A stretch of 64,000 nt of DNA from Gigantopelta aegis (GCF_016097555.1 NC_054701.1:66647598-66711597); one strand, 5' to 3'. Counted from the stretch's first letter, positions 43,958-56,361 are shown. Numbers and translations: made by a program. Notes: generated by a model not told the origin, from the sequence alone.

Positions 43958-44262
43958 TTTTAACGTCACCACTAGAGCACATTGATTTATTAATTATCGA
44001 ATATTGGATGTCAAACGTTTGGTAATTTTGACATGTAGTCTTAGAGAGGAAATTCTCCACTTTTCCATTTGTAGCAAGCGATCTTTTATATGCACCATCC
44101 CACAGACAGGATAGCACACACCATGGCTTTTGATATACCAGTCGTGGTGCACTGGCTGCAACGAGAAATAGCCCAAAGCGCCTCCGACTGGAATTGATCC
44201 TAGACCGATCGCACATCAGACGAACGCTTTACCACTGGGCTACGTCCCGTCCCTAGCACAGC
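43958..44262 (-). repeat. SINE, uninterrupted counterpart of 20533-21195
   Basis: Tail AACGTCACCACTAGAGCACA, core and full tRNA-like head (ending ACTGGGCTACGTCCCGTCCC). Confidence 0.85.
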
Positions 44263-44391
44263 AAGTCAGAAACATCATCTTCTATCTCACTAAGCTCTGC
44301 TTGGAGCAGCGTGCTTGAACATTGATTTAATACAGACATGAAAACAAAATAGTTATATAAACTACTTATGAATTCACTTTCTATAAATAGA

Positions 44392-44713
44392 AGGAAGGAA
44401 ATGTTTTATTTAACGACGCACTCAACACATTTTAATTACGGTTATATGGCGTCGGACATATGGTTAAGGACCACACAGGTATAGAGATAGGACACCCGCT
44501 GTCGCCACTTCATGGGCTAATCTTTTCGATTAGCAGCAACGGATCTATTATATGCACCATGCCACAGACAGGGTAGTACATACCACGGCCTTTGATACAC
44601 CAGTCGTGGTGCACTGGATGGAACGAGAAATAGCCCAATGGGCCCACCGACGGGGATCGATCCTAAACCGACCGCGCATCAAGTGAACACTTTACCACTG
44701 GGTTACCGCCCCT
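44392..44713 (-). repeat. SINE-2 copy
   Basis: Tail TTTATTTAACGACGCACTCA, core CACCCGCTGTCGCCACTTC, head CGGGGATCGATCCTAAACC and GGGTTACCGCCCC. The flanks CTTTCTATAAATA and CTTTCTAAAATAA may be a degraded target duplication. Confidence 0.9.
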
Positions 44714-45529
44714 TTCTAAAATAAAGGTTATCATACTAAGTTCAATTTATAAATAGAAAATATTCAATGATCTATAGGCACAATTCTTAGAAGACTACCA
44801 TCGTCTGCAATGGCGGATCCAGCGTCAAATCGAACAGGGGTCACAACGAGGCCCTGAAGCCGGCGGGTGGAGGAGGGAGGGGTGGTAGTAACATTGTACG
44901 TTTTTTAATAGTATAAAAAAGGCAGGGGCGAATGCCGGAATTTTCTAGGAAGGGGGTGCAACGCTTTAAAAGGACACCTACAGTATTCATAAGTACACTA
45001 ACATCACAAACCACTGGCGTAGCCAGGATTTTATATTAAGGGAGGAGGCAACCCACAATTGGGGGGAGGGGGCAACCCACACTGTATGTATGATTTTATA
45101 AAATTTAATAGGGTGAAAAAAAGGCTTGATTGTGGGGCAATGGCCCCCGTGCCCCCACCCACCTAGCTACGCCACTGTCATAAATATGTATTATCTTAAT
45201 GGTAAATATTCACAGAAAATTTATATCAAACTGACCGTTGTAAACATGTTTTCCATTAGCAACCAAATTTAAAAACTTCGAACTTTGGAGTGGGTGCACA
45301 CCTCTAAAACCCTCGAGGGTAGTTCCTACGATTAAATAATACCACAAACTGAATTAACCTCGCGAACATTTATTGTAGTCTCACGAATATGCATTAGTGT
45401 AGCATGGTTCTCCTTCCTTCCAATGTGGGTGGCCCCTCAATATAAAATTCTGGCAACACCAATGCCTACGCTACGCACCCCCAGTTCCGACTTCGACGGT
45501 CCTGATAAACAATTAAACAATCAAACAAA
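44714..45529. mobile_element. Intergenic DNA with a MITE at 45012-45177
   Basis: The MITE has ends CACTGGCGTAGCCAGG and CCTAGCTACGCCACTG and a G/C-rich interior; no coding capacity. A related end is at about 44808. The remainder shows nothing recognisable. Confidence 0.65.
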
Positions 45530-45542
45530 CTATCATTTTGAA

Positions 45543-45910
45543 AGAAAGAAAGAAAGAAATGTTTTATTTAACGACGCACTCAACACATTTTATTTACGGT
45601 TATATGGCGTCAGACATATGGTTAAGGACCACACAGATTTTGAGAGGAAACCCGCTGTCGCCACTACATGGGCTACTTTTTTACGACAGGCAGCAAGGGA
45701 TCTTTTATTTGCGCTTCCCACAGGCAGGATAGCACAAACCATGGCCTTTGTTGAACCAGTTATGGATCACTGGTCCGTGCAAGTGGTTTACACCTACCCA
45801 TTGAGCCTTGCGGAGCACTCACTCAGGGTTTGGAGTCGGTATCTGGATTAAAAACCCCATGCCTCGACTGGGATCCGAACCCAGTACCTACCAGCCTGTA
45901 GACCGATGGC
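45543..45910 (-). repeat. SINE-1, head-truncated, with 13-bp target duplication
   Basis: Flanked by CTATCATTTTGAA at 45530-45542 and 45911-45923. It lacks the outermost part of the head but is otherwise complete. Confidence 0.93.
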
Positions 45911-45923
45911 CTATCATTTTGAA

Positions 45924-46424
45924 TACTTACCTCTAACATTGCAATAGAACATCACAGTAGTTAGCTGTCGTCAATAGATCCGGTAGTATTAAATCCATGC
46001 ACAGATATTTTACATTTATACACATTTGAAATAAATATGATTATAAATGTCAAAGGGCGATTCTGTTCGCACATCTCTTAAGTTAAACAATATCCAGAAG
46101 AATGTACGTAGTATCGCTTTGACATCAATAAGCATAATTAAAACATCAAACCATTGTTGACGTCACGTAACGTTTCCGGATATTTTCGGAAATTTTCAAA
46201 ATACCACTAAAATCCGCACCCCAGCACCCTCCTCTTGCGGACCCGTAAGAACCGCAGAAATGTGGGTCGCGGGCTTGTAACTCCCCACTAGAGGACAAAA
46301 ATAAATAAATAAATAATAATAAAAATGGTCCAAATAAATAAAGATACAAATCCGGTTTGTGCCCCTTCCCACTCTAGATGCCTTGATACGCACCTGACAG
46401 GGAAGAAAGCTAGCGCTGGACTGT
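45924..46424. other. Intergenic DNA
   Basis: No gene or clear repeat beyond a short A-rich AAATAAATAAAT tract (about 46300-46320). Confidence 0.5.
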
Positions 46425-46689
46425 ACAGGCCGTGGTATGTGCTATCCTGTCTGTGGGATGGTGCATAAGCCTATTAAAGATCACTTGCTACTAATGATAA
46501 AATGTAGCGGGTTTCCTCTCTAACACTATCATGATAAAATTACCAAATATTTGACATCCAATAGCCGATGATTAATGAATCAATGTGCTCTAGTGGTGTC
46601 GTTACACAAAACAAACTTCTTCTTTTTTTCTCTTTTTTTTTCCTCTTTTTTTTTCTCTTTTTTTTTGGGGGGGGGGGGGGGGGGGGGGG
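46425..46689 (+). repeat. SINE tail fragment with T-rich and G23 tract
   Basis: Core TGGTATGTGCTATCCTGTC through tail TCAATGTGCTCTAGTGGTGT, then a T-rich run (46621-46666) and 23 G (46667-46689). Confidence 0.75.
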
Positions 46690-47090
46690 TGATTGTCGGG
46701 CACTTGTAGTATTATTGTATGAGACGGCCCCTGGAAGACGGAATGGCTGAGTGGGCGATCATGTGTCACGATATACAATGTAGGTCGGCGAACTTACTGC
46801 TGTCCGGAGTTTGCCGAAGCTTAGTTGAATGTGGGTGCTGTCGGGTTTCTTTCTGTAGTGTGTGTATTAGTGATTAATATCTTAATTTTTTAATCAAGGA
46901 ACTCGAAAATGGTCGATGTAAATGTAATTGACGTCAAACATAGGATTGTTGTGGTATTAGAGCGGAAATCTTTGACAACTTTTTGGTTGTCGGCAATTGC
47001 CATTTTGGACTTAAACAAAAAACAACAAAACATTTCGCCCTGCACCCGACCAAGAGCCTGCAGTCCCTGGACCCTGACTAATTTTCTCGG
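46690..47090. other. Intergenic DNA
   Basis: A frame from 46909 (MVDVNVIDVKHRIVVVLERK) is the only coding-like piece, but it runs into a SINE and has no recognisable domain or splice sites, so I do not call a gene. Confidence 0.45.
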
Positions 47091-47405
47091 GGGCGGGACG
47101 TGGCCCAGTGGTAAAGCGTTCGCTCGATGCGCGGTCGGTCTGGGATCGATCCCCGTCGGTGGGCCCATTGGGCTATTTCTCGTTCCAGCCAGTGTACCAC
47201 GACTGGTATATCAAAGGCCGTGGTATGTACTACCCTGTCTGTGGGATGGTGCATATAAAAGATCCCTTGCTGCTAATCGAAAAGATTAGCCCATGAAGTG
47301 ATGACAGAGGGTTTTCTCTCTCAATATCTGTGTGGTCCTTAACCATATGTCTGACGCCATATAACCTAAAATAAAATGTGTTAAGTGCGTTTTTAAATAG
47401 GCATA
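47091..47405 (+). repeat. SINE-2, nearly full length
   Basis: The best copy for head features: A-box-like TGGCCCAGTGGTAAAG and B-box-like GGGATCGATCCCCG spaced as in a tRNA promoter. The core and the GTGTGGTCCTTAACCATATG tail follow. Confidence 0.93.
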
Positions 47406-47726
47406 TTTTTCACTATTAGAGCCGTTTATGATCACTGAAATCAAACATTACTTATATTTTATTGTTTAGATTATCCATTTCCGTACAACCGAAGTGTTTC
47501 TGGTCATACTGATGTTTATAATACCACAAAATGCATTTTTCATATTTTTAAAAACGCACGTGCGTCCGAGAAGTAACGGTTATGTAGTCGTGTTTTAGTC
47601 TATTTTAAGGGTATTTCAACGTCACAATCTGTTGTTACGGGTTGAAACTAAGGTCTAGGTGAAAAATATACCTTAGTATTTAAAAACTAGGGTCTGTCCC
47701 TTTAAGTAACACCGTTTTATTAGACG
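47406..47726. other. Intergenic DNA
   Basis: Nothing recognisable; AT-rich single-copy-like sequence. Confidence 0.5.
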
Positions 47727-47739
47727 ATACCACAGTGAA

Positions 47740-48122
47740 AGAAAGAAGTGTTTTATTTAACGACGCACTCAACACATTTTATTTACGGTTATATGGCGTC
47801 AGACATATGGTTAAGGACCACACAGATTTTGAGAGGAAACCCGCTGTCGCCACTACATGGGCTACTCTTCCAATTAGCAGCAAGGGATCTTTCATTTGCG
47901 CTTCCCACAGGCAGGATAGCACAAACCATGGCCTTTGTTGAACCAGTTATGGATCACTGGTCGGTGCAAGTGGTTTACACCTACCCATTGAGCCTTGCGG
48001 AGCACTCACTCAGGGTTTGGAGTCGGTATCTGGATTAAAAATCCCATGCCTCGACTGGGATCCGAACCCAGTACCTACCAGCCTGTAGACCGATGGCCTG
48101 CCACGACGCCACCGAGGCCGGT
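47740..48122 (-). repeat. SINE-1, full length with 13-bp target duplication
   Basis: 383 bp flanked by ATACCACAGTGAA at 47727-47739 and 48123-48135; same length as the copy at 33023-33405. Confidence 0.95.
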
Positions 48123-48292
48123 ATACCACAGTGAATACCGAGTGTAACATTCGGCAGTTATGGCACATGGTCTAAAGAATTAGAGGTGAAACCTGCTGCT
48201 GATTCCAGTTACAAACAGGAGGATATTGTACATGTATAATGTGCATATACTTTACCCTAAAATATACCACAGTTTTCGTCATAATACCTTTT

Positions 48293-48530
48293 TGTTTTTG
48301 TTTAATGACACCACTAGAGTATATTGATTTATTCATCATCGACTATTGGATGTCAAACATTTTGATGTAGAGTCTTAGAAAAAAAACCTGCTACATTTTT
48401 CCGTTAATAGCAAGGGATCTTCTATATGCACCATCTCGCAGACAGGATGGCACGTACCACGGCCTTTAATAAACCAGTTGTGACGCACTGGCTGAATCGA
48501 GAAACACTCCGATGGGACCACTGTGGTATG
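48293..48530 (-). repeat. SINE, ACTAG-type tail
   Basis: Tail AATGACACCACTAGAGTATA, core GCAAGGGATCTTCTATATGC and a partial, diverged head (GAATCGAGAAACACTCC). Confidence 0.75.
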
Positions 48531-48577
48531 TCCCGCCCCAGTATGAGTAACCATAATTACAAAAATAATACACACAT

Positions 48578-48715
48578 TCCAATAAACACACAAACACAAA
48601 CGCGTGTGCGCACGCACACACACACACATGGACACACACAAACACGCATACATACGCGTACATACACACGAACACGCACACGCACGCGCACACGCACACA
48701 CACACACACAAACCA
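48578..48715. repeat. CA microsatellite with CG interruptions
   Basis: (CA)n interspersed with ACGCAC and ACGCGT. Reading frames on both strands here are artefacts. Confidence 0.9.
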
Positions 48716-49420
48716 GAACAAATCGAACGCTGTCCATAATGCAATGATCACTGGTTTTCATATTTATTTCAACATCGTAAATTATTTATTGTCCTGTCAT
48801 AATTGGGGTTTTTTTCCCCATTTTTCTATGATTTCAGTACAACACAAAAACTAAAAGGTGTTGGGTTTTTTATACTTTAGTATGGTAATTATGAAGGTTT
48901 TAAGAAACAATGTATAATTTATTTGATGACATATTAAAAGCTGATTAAATTTCTCAGCTATCGAGAAACATCTTTCATCTCTTTTTTTCTTCTTCTTTTT
49001 TGTTGTTGTTCAGTAGGTAAATTCACTGTTGGCAAAATGTATTTTTATCTCGTTATCATTTAGACGTATGTAGTTATAAAAAAACATTCTAGATTGAAAT
49101 AGCCAAATTCTATTGCGACTGAATTGTTCAAAACCAACAAACTAAATTGTGTGTGCATAATGTTTTAAAATGGTCCATTTGTTTTTCAATATAGATTTGC
49201 ATTAATTGATACACAACACTGAACAGTAAACAGTAAGGAATGTAACATTGTATGTCTTTTAATTATTTTTAATTATATAAATCACAAAGCTCATTCAAAT
49301 CGGATACACAATTATTTATTATATGCTAACAAGTGTGCACCTAAGTGGTCAATTCAAGTACCTGTAAAACAAAAATCACGAAAAGTTACAAATGTATTCA
49401 GACTTAATCCATACCCGTGA
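48716..49420. other. Intergenic DNA
   Basis: AT-rich, no gene or repeat recognised. Confidence 0.5.
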
Positions 49421-49424
49421 AGGT

Positions 49425-49745
49425 AGAATGTTTGTTATTTAACGACGCACTCAGCACATTTTATTTACGGTTATATGGCGTCAGACATATGGTTAAGGAC
49501 CACACAGATGTTGAGAGAGGAAACCCGCTGTCGCCACTTCATGGGCTACTCTTTTCGATTGCCAGCAAGGGATCTTTTATATGCACCATCCCACAGACAG
49601 GATAGTACATACCACGGCCCGTGTTATACCAGTTGTGGAGCACTGGCTGGAACGAGAAATAGCCCAATTGGTCAACCGACTGGGATCGATCCTAGACCGA
49701 CCGCGCATCAAGCGAACATTTTTCCACTGGGCTACGCCCCGCCCC
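49425..49745 (-). repeat. SINE-2, full length
   Basis: Tail TTATTTAACGACGCACTCAG, core GAGGAAACCCGCTGTCGCCAC, head with GGGATCGATCCTAGACC and TGGGCTACGCCCCGCCCC. Confidence 0.92.
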
Positions 49746-50777
49746 TCCATACCTGTGACGTCACACTATTGCTCTAGGTGTTGGTTATTTTTCAAGAACC
49801 AACACCAGTGAAACAATGCAATTTGAACTTATATGCGTTCATATCAGGGATTCGAGCCCACTATTGACAGAATTTATACAATTGTAAACAAGTACTACGC
49901 TTTAGCCCACGAGGCCAGACATCAAATCAACATGTAATTTAAGCCTTGTAAACCAGAAACTAGTGATAGTAATATATTCTGGCGGAATACAGTGAAGATT
50001 GTCGGAAACTAAATCGGAAATCAGAGATTACACGTTTAGCACGTGCATCAACGCTTAATGTCAACCATCCACTGATGATGATTTCCTGGCCGAATCGTTC
50101 AGGTTAGATCCGAAAGGATCCTATCGTTTTGGGTTATTAGTTTTGAAAATATTTTTTGTCCTTTTAACTAATATGTTCATCAAAAAAGATAAAATAGAAG
50201 TTAATTTAGCACTAAACTGCCAAATATCTACTGAACTCTGCATTGTGCAGAGATACAGTCTTGATCGAGTATAACGGTTTTGCAAATACAAATAACTAGC
50301 CTTGCACATAGATCTATGGGAATGTACACATATCACTACAATCCAAACGTTTGCAATGGATGGCATTATTTGAGCGTTGTGTAATCTAAAGTCTACGACT
50401 GTTATCAGTGGAGCCCCAGACCGTGACTGTTTTCGTAAGTGACCGAGTAGTCTTTAGAATTAAAATGCTGTAAAATTAAATGTTTCCACAATTTTATTAC
50501 ATACCCATTAAATCTTACTATATAAATACAGTCCCAAATACAAAAATGAAATACGCTTTTCCGTATTCAAGTGAACTTCCGGAACTATGCCGTATTTATA
50601 GCACATGGGAATGCCCTTGGCGATATGTAAACAAAGTTGGTGCTTGGTTTGATTCACAGATATCCCCAAACAACAACGTCAAATATATAGACAAAACTAC
50701 AAACTGCAGGGCGACCAACCTAATGGAAATATTTTTAACTGCGGCATCGGGGTTTCCTGCAGGAAATACACTCGTGG
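49746..50777. other. Intergenic DNA
   Basis: No gene recognised. A plus-strand frame from about 50480 lacks any known domain and runs into the MITE. Confidence 0.5.
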
Positions 50778-50945
50778 CAGGCCCGTACGCAGGATTTTTA
50801 ATGGGTGGGTGCGAATTGCTCATGATGGGACCAATCAACATAAAAATAACCCCTCAAAACAACAACGATTACGTAACATTATTTAAATTTAATAGAGAAA
50901 AGTGGACCTTTAGTAATTTGGGGGGGGTGCGTACACACCCGTCGC

Positions 50946-50992
<47 letters not shown>

Positions 50993-51006
50993 TGCGTACA
51001 GGCCTG
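50778..51006. mobile_element. MITE with C46 tract
   Basis: Ends CAGGCCCGTACGCAGG and CCTGCGTACAGGCCTG (one mismatch), flanked by CGTGG (50773-50777 and 51007-51011). The interior includes GGGGGGGTGCGTACACACCC and 46 consecutive C (50947-50992). Confidence 0.8.
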
Positions 51007-54000
51007 CGTGGAATACAATACAATACAATACAATAACTTTATTTCCATGTTCATATATGTATAATAAAAACATAGTCTGGTTGACCAGCAAAAATAAAGT
51101 ACATAAAATTAAACGCTAACATCAAAAAAACTAAACTACAACTCTTGTTTAATAAAGTACATGTAGTGTAACAGGTTCTATTGTCTTTTGTCTGTTCTTC
51201 GATATTTGGTTAATTAAAATAAATAAATATTATTAAGTGGCAGGGGGTCTAGTTAGAAGGCTAGTTCGTGCTGTGTCCAAATCTGAGCAGAGTTGTGCGA
51301 CTGTAATGAGTTGTGTTTTAGGGCAATTGATGATATAATAAAATTTTCGTATTTATTTAGTGTTTGGAATATTGGGAATTCTTGTGCGAGTGTAATAAAA
51401 TATTTTCTTCTGTTCGTTTCTAGCTGTTTGCAGTCCACGAGAAAATGTGCCTCATCTTCCACTGCCTCTTTGCAAAGCTTGCAGAGTCGGTCTTTTCTGA
51501 GAATATTGTGATACCTGCCTCTTTCGATTTCGAGGCGGTGTGCACATATTCTAAGTTTAGTTACATGTCTTCTTAGGTTACAATTATTTAATGTTTCGAG
51601 GTATAGGGCAAGTTGATATGGTCGTACTATGTGTTTATAATATAACAGTTTTTCGGAGTCTTTTAACTTTTGTTTAAAGTATTGCCTGTAGTTGTGTTGT
51701 AGTTTTTCAGTTACTAGTTTGTTGAGAGTTTTCTTGTTTTTTGGTGTAGTGTCAATAGCTGTTATGTCGACGCAGTTTTTCTTAAGCATGTTTGTTGTGT
51801 AGTTGTGAAAGCTGTTTTTGTTATTGTTATCAAGTAGCTTGCTGTATTGAGCTGCATCAAGTAGAAGTGTGCGTTCTTGAGGTAGATTTTGTAGATGTGC
51901 CCAGTAGCTTATAATTTTCTGATTTATTTCATGTATTAGTGGGTATCTGCCTAGTTCACTTTTACATGCAATATTGGTCGTTTCTTCCTACCTGTAAGTT
52001 GAATTTGCTAAATTTTATATGTACTTTTTCGAATGGTTCCGATTCTAAAATGTCTAGTAGTTTATTAGGGTCATGTATTTTCATCTTATTATTTAGTTCA
52101 ATGCCCCAGATTTCACAGTTATAGAGAAAGATCGGTTTGATTAGGGTGTCGAATAGTTTGTTATATATCTGGGGAGGTGGAGGTGATCCAGAAAAGGATT
52201 TTTGGAGTCTGAATAGGGTTTTACGTCCTTTAGTTGCAAGATCTGTTTTGGTTGTACTCAAGTTTCCATTGGTGTTAATGGTACAGCCCAAATAGATATA
52301 AGATATATGTGTGTGTCTGTTCGATTTGTTCCATGCCATACTGAAATGCTACATGTTTTGGTTTTCCTTTCTGTATAACCATGGAGTTTGTCTTTTTTAA
52401 GTTGACTGACAAGTGCCATTGTTGGCTATATGTGTGGAGTTCGTCTAACGCTTTTTGTAGACCTTGTTGAGTTTCTGATAAAAGTACTAGATCATCTGCC
52501 CATAATAAATGCGACATTCTTTCATTTAGTAGGTGGGGCGAGTGGCAGTCGCTGGAGAATGTCACATCGGCTAAATATATGTTAAACATAGTGGGACTTA
52601 AATTATCTCCCTGTTTCACTCCTACTGTAGATGGGAACATGTCAGTTATTTGATTGTTAATTTTGACGGCTAGTTTGGTTTTGCTGTACATAGCTTTTAA
52701 GATCTGAAAGAATTTCCCGCCAATACCCAGTCTAAGTAATTTAAGGAGTAAGCCGGTTCTCCAAACAGTGTCGAATGCTTTGTGGAAATCAATGAAACAG
52801 ATATAAAGCTTGCTTTTTTTCTGTTCAATGTATTTGTTAATCAGCGTTTTTATAAAAAAAAATGTTATCTGTAGTTCTTCTATTCTCTCTAAAGCCAGCT
52901 TGGTTGTCTGCTATTAGGTTTTCTGATTCAATGTGACGTGTTAATCGTTTATTTAATATGGAGGAGAATATTTTCCCTAGACAGCTTGTAATGGTAATTC
53001 CCCTATAGTTGTTTGGGTCTTGTTTAGATCCCTTTTTGTGTATTGGTGTGATATAACCAACTGTCCAAGAGGACGGTAGTATTCCATACTGGAATACTGT
53101 GTTGAATAATTTTGCTATGGGTGATATGATGATTTCATTTCCATATTTTAACATTTCGTTTGTAACTTGGTCTAAGCCACATGCCTTATTGTTTTTCAGT
53201 GATTGTAGGGCTGTTTTAATCTCTTTGATCGTGATACTTTGGTCCAGTACATTGTTATTAGTTTGGGTGGATTCCGTTATCAAAAGTTCATCGAGCAATC
53301 TAGCATCAGATTCTATATTCACGGTTGTGTTGGGTAGGTTCAGCATTTATATCTCTAAAATGTTCGTGTATTTTCTTTGCCATATTTTCTGGCAGGTTGA
53401 TACTTTTTCTGGTTCTTTCTGTTAGGTTATTTATTATTTTCCAATAGGCCTGTGGGTTACTGTTGTGTAGGTTTTGGAGTTTGTCATACAACATGTTTTT
53501 TTCCGATTGTTTGTGTGCTTTCTTTGCTTTCTTTAGTTGTTTTTTATATTGGATGTATTTTCCCCTAATTCTAGTGTTATTAGGTTCCTTAGATAGTGAT
53601 TTAACAACTTCGGTAAATTTAGTCTTGAGGTTTTGGATGTCTATTGGCATTGTTTTAATTTTTAGCTTTTTTGTTTTGTTATTGCAGATGCGAGTTTTGG
53701 GACATGATCTAGATGCTGCTCCAATGAGTATGTTGTTGAAGTTGTTTACTGCTGTTTCTATATTTGTGTAGGAGTTATTGATGGGGTCATTCATAAAAGT
53801 TTGTATTTTGTATTGTGCTTCATCTCCTAGGAGACTGTTTATGTATGCCATCTTGTTTTTTTCAGACAGTTGATATTTTGTATGTATTGGATGAAGTGGA
53901 ATAGTGTCACTACTGGTATGGGTTATGTTACATTTCAGTATGACAGATAAGGAGCAGTGGATAGATTCTTCTGTTAAGTAAGAGATGTAAAGACCGACTA

Positions 54001-54835
54001 CATGTTTCATAGTTCTGTCATCGGTTAGAACATAGTCAACTGCGCTGTTTCCCTGGTAGTTGAAGCATGTGAGTTTTCCTAGATAATCCCCAGGTGTTCG
54101 TCCGTTGAGTATTCTGACACCACTTGTTTTACATAGTTCAATTAACTTTTTGCCCTGATTATTGTAAGTTATGTCCTGCGAGTGTCGTTGTCGGTATATG
54201 CTATCGGAAATGTAATCAGATGGAAAAGGTATGTGATTTGTGGGATCATGTTCTATGTAGTCTACTTTAGGTAGGCGAGTATCCCCAGTCCTAGCGTTAA
54301 AATCACCCATTATCAAGACCGAGCCCTTTTCGCTGAATGTTGACAGTTCATTTTCTCGTGTTTGGAATTGGTCCTGAAAATATGGGGAGTCTGCTGGTGG
54401 TATATATAGACAACATATATACAGATCACGTGACCACCCAAAGTATGTTTTTGAAAGTCTGAGCCAAAGGCTGTATGCGCTGCTTGTTTGGACTGTGTGT
54501 ACCTGTTTATGGTATTTTGTTTTGTAGTAGATGGCTATGCCACCCGATCCCCTGCCACTTTGAGTTCTTGAGTCCTTTATGGCAAGCTTTGTTGTGTTCG
54601 AGTAACCTTCAATATTGCTTTCTGCATATTCCTTATCTCGTATATGGGTTTCTTGAACTGCAATAAAATCATGTTTTGTAAATAATTCTCTAATTTCAGG
54701 TATATCTAGGGTTTTTTTAAGTCCATCTATATTCCATGACATAAATGATAGCATGCTGTTTTGGTTCATACTTAAAATAAGAAATATTGATTTAGTTGTC
54801 CCGGGAATCATACACTTATTCATACACGAAGATTA
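51007..54835 (-). mobile_element. Non-LTR retrotransposon (APE-RT LINE), frameshifted
   Basis: Minus-strand element of about 3.8 kb. Its 3' end is at the left, where the strand ends in repeated TATTG units (complement of the AATAC repeats at 51011-51034) after an AATAAAG. The 5' end is near 54835, upstream of the endonuclease ORF. It abuts the MITE at 50778-51006. A 36-T run (54886-54921) lies outside the 5' end. Confidence 0.85.
51253..54823 (-). pseudogene. LINE polyprotein: APE endonuclease, RT, C-terminal zinc knuckle
   Basis: Starting at 54823, a 505-residue frame carries an APE-type endonuclease (MSWNIDGLKK, IAVQETHIRD, LIMGDFNART, SAVDYVLTDD). A frameshift at about 53330 leads to RT motifs NNKACGLDQVTNEML, PIHKKGSKQDPNNYRGI and DNQAGFRENRRTTD. 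Another shift at an A9 run (about 52855) leads to the segment with the first catalytic Asp (CFIDFHKAFDTVW) and on to GVKQGDNLSPTMFN and LLWADDLVLLS (the catalytic DD). A further shift (about 52300) and stops (about 51962-51790) precede a C-terminal Cys-X2-Cys-X8-His-X4-Cys knuckle (CKLCKEAVEDEAHFLVDC) ending at 51253. Such enzymes nick target DNA and prime reverse transcription. Four or more lesions make it inactive. Clade not assigned. Confidence 0.82.
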
Positions 54836-54881
54836 CAGTAATAGTGTGTGAGAAACATATATGTATGTACATGTATATATA

Positions 54882-54885
<4 letters not shown>

Positions 54886-54926
<41 letters not shown>

Positions 54927-55956
54927 AATTGTTCATTTAGATGTGTTAAGTTGAGTTTGGTTTATAGAAGACTAAGGTTTTGTTCTATTTTGTTCCTCCA
55001 TGATGTAGATGTCTGTTAATAGATAGTAATGGAACTATGAAATATAGTTTATACATTGTTAAGTAACTATACTTTGCTAGTATTCGCTAGTATACTAAGA
55101 GAAAATGTACTCCAATAAATATTTCCATAAACATGTCTATTACTAGTGTTAGCTAGTCCATAATAATGTACAGGGCCAGCTCTGGGTTAACACAAGGTTT
55201 CGCCAAACTATCAATTAAACTTCAAAAATGACAGAAAGCCAGTTATTTTTTATAGAATTATTTCGCCAACTTAAAATAAGATTTGCCAGTTGTTTTTAAA
55301 TTTCGCAATTGGCGAATTTGGCAACTGCCAGAGCTAGTCCTGTGTGTATCTATATATACTAAAAGGTGTACTCAGATAAACATGTCTTTAGACATACATA
55401 AAAATGGCTCTATATATATGCTCTATATACCAGGTTTGTATCTATTATGTGCTGTCATGAACCTGTATGATCAAACACAACTACTTCTAAACTTCTCTCT
55501 TTTCATACACACTATGGTACATAATATTCAAGTACCAGCGGTACTATGAAATGCATATATGTTGTCATATAGATATATACTGAGAAAATCTGTATTCAGA
55601 TACACTATTTATCTCCCGTACACATCTCATACACACGTTACTACCATACGTATATATTGCATACCTGATATACATGTAACAATGACTGGTGCGACTTTTT
55701 CTTATCACATATATACATGCTATTACCACAACATACATGTTGGCACAGAGTATTTGGCACAGAGTAGTTGGCACAAATTATATATATATACACACACATA
55801 TATCTACGTACACATACCCCCCCCCCCCTCCCACACACACATCCTTTTGAACATACATCCACCTACCCATACATACATACCCATTTACATACATACACCC
55901 ATACATATATATTTACATGCACATACATACACATTCATACATATATATATATACAT
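54886..55956. other. Intergenic DNA with T36 tract and CATA-rich microsatellite
   Basis: T36 at 54886-54921, then AT-rich DNA without genes. From about 55780 it becomes ACAC/CATA-rich, with C10 at 55817-55827 and (CATA)n to 55956, where the Penelope-like array begins. Confidence 0.65.
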
Positions 55957-56361
55957 GCAAACGTGGCATCTGGTAAGACTGTCAGATCATACATAGGTCT
56001 TGTTGGAGGTACATTCAAGGAGAGGTTTAACAACCACACTAAATCTTTCAAATATGAACGCTATGAAAAAGAGACAGAACTGTCAAAATACATCTGGGAA
56101 CTCAAACGAAAAAAAACCGCCTATCACATCAATTGGGAAATCGTCAGGAAATCGGACACACGGAAACGCAGCTCGGGACAATGCAACCTGTGCATCGAGG
56201 AGAAGCTCTCAATACTATTTGAAAAAGGAGACAAGCTACTCAACAAAAGGACAGAACTCATATCAAAATGCCGCCACAGCAACAAGCCGAGAGTCTCACG
56301 ACTGACGTGCCATGACGTCAGGAGCGCACCGCCGCGTACACACAGCGTGACGTCACCTTAA
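55957..56361 (+). pseudogene. 5'-truncated Penelope-like ORF (GIY-YIG end only)
   Basis: Begins GCAAACGTGGCATCTGG, equal to 58346 onward in the first full unit. It encodes only the GIY-YIG endonuclease C-terminus (SYIGLVGGTFKERFNNH; Val where the full units have Ala). The A8 run is unshifted and the stop is at 56359-56361. Confidence 0.9.

Larger units (their letters stand above)
33480..44262 (+). repeat. Segmental duplication, copy B
   Basis: Colinear partner of 1984-21195. It lacks the Polinton and the 355-bp MITE, has a 1.05-kb element (42635-43682) and an extra 0.25 kb at 38360-38630, and carries a strongly decayed version of the host gene. Confidence 0.88.

Noticed and set aside
46909..47289. 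Possible small gene starting MVDVNVIDVKHRIV
   Set aside because: Runs directly into a SINE and has no recognisable domain or supporting splice sites.
48426..48854. Frames rich in Thr/His or Cys/Val across 48580-48715
   Set aside because: Translation of a CA/TG microsatellite joined to a SINE.
50075..50110. CTGATGA-like start of a possible hammerhead (CCACTGATGATG...CCGAATCG)
   Set aside because: No pairing for helix II and no matching helix I or III arms.
50480..51064. 194-codon plus-strand frame
   Set aside because: No domain, no splice or start context; its end is the poly-proline translation of a C46 tract in a MITE.
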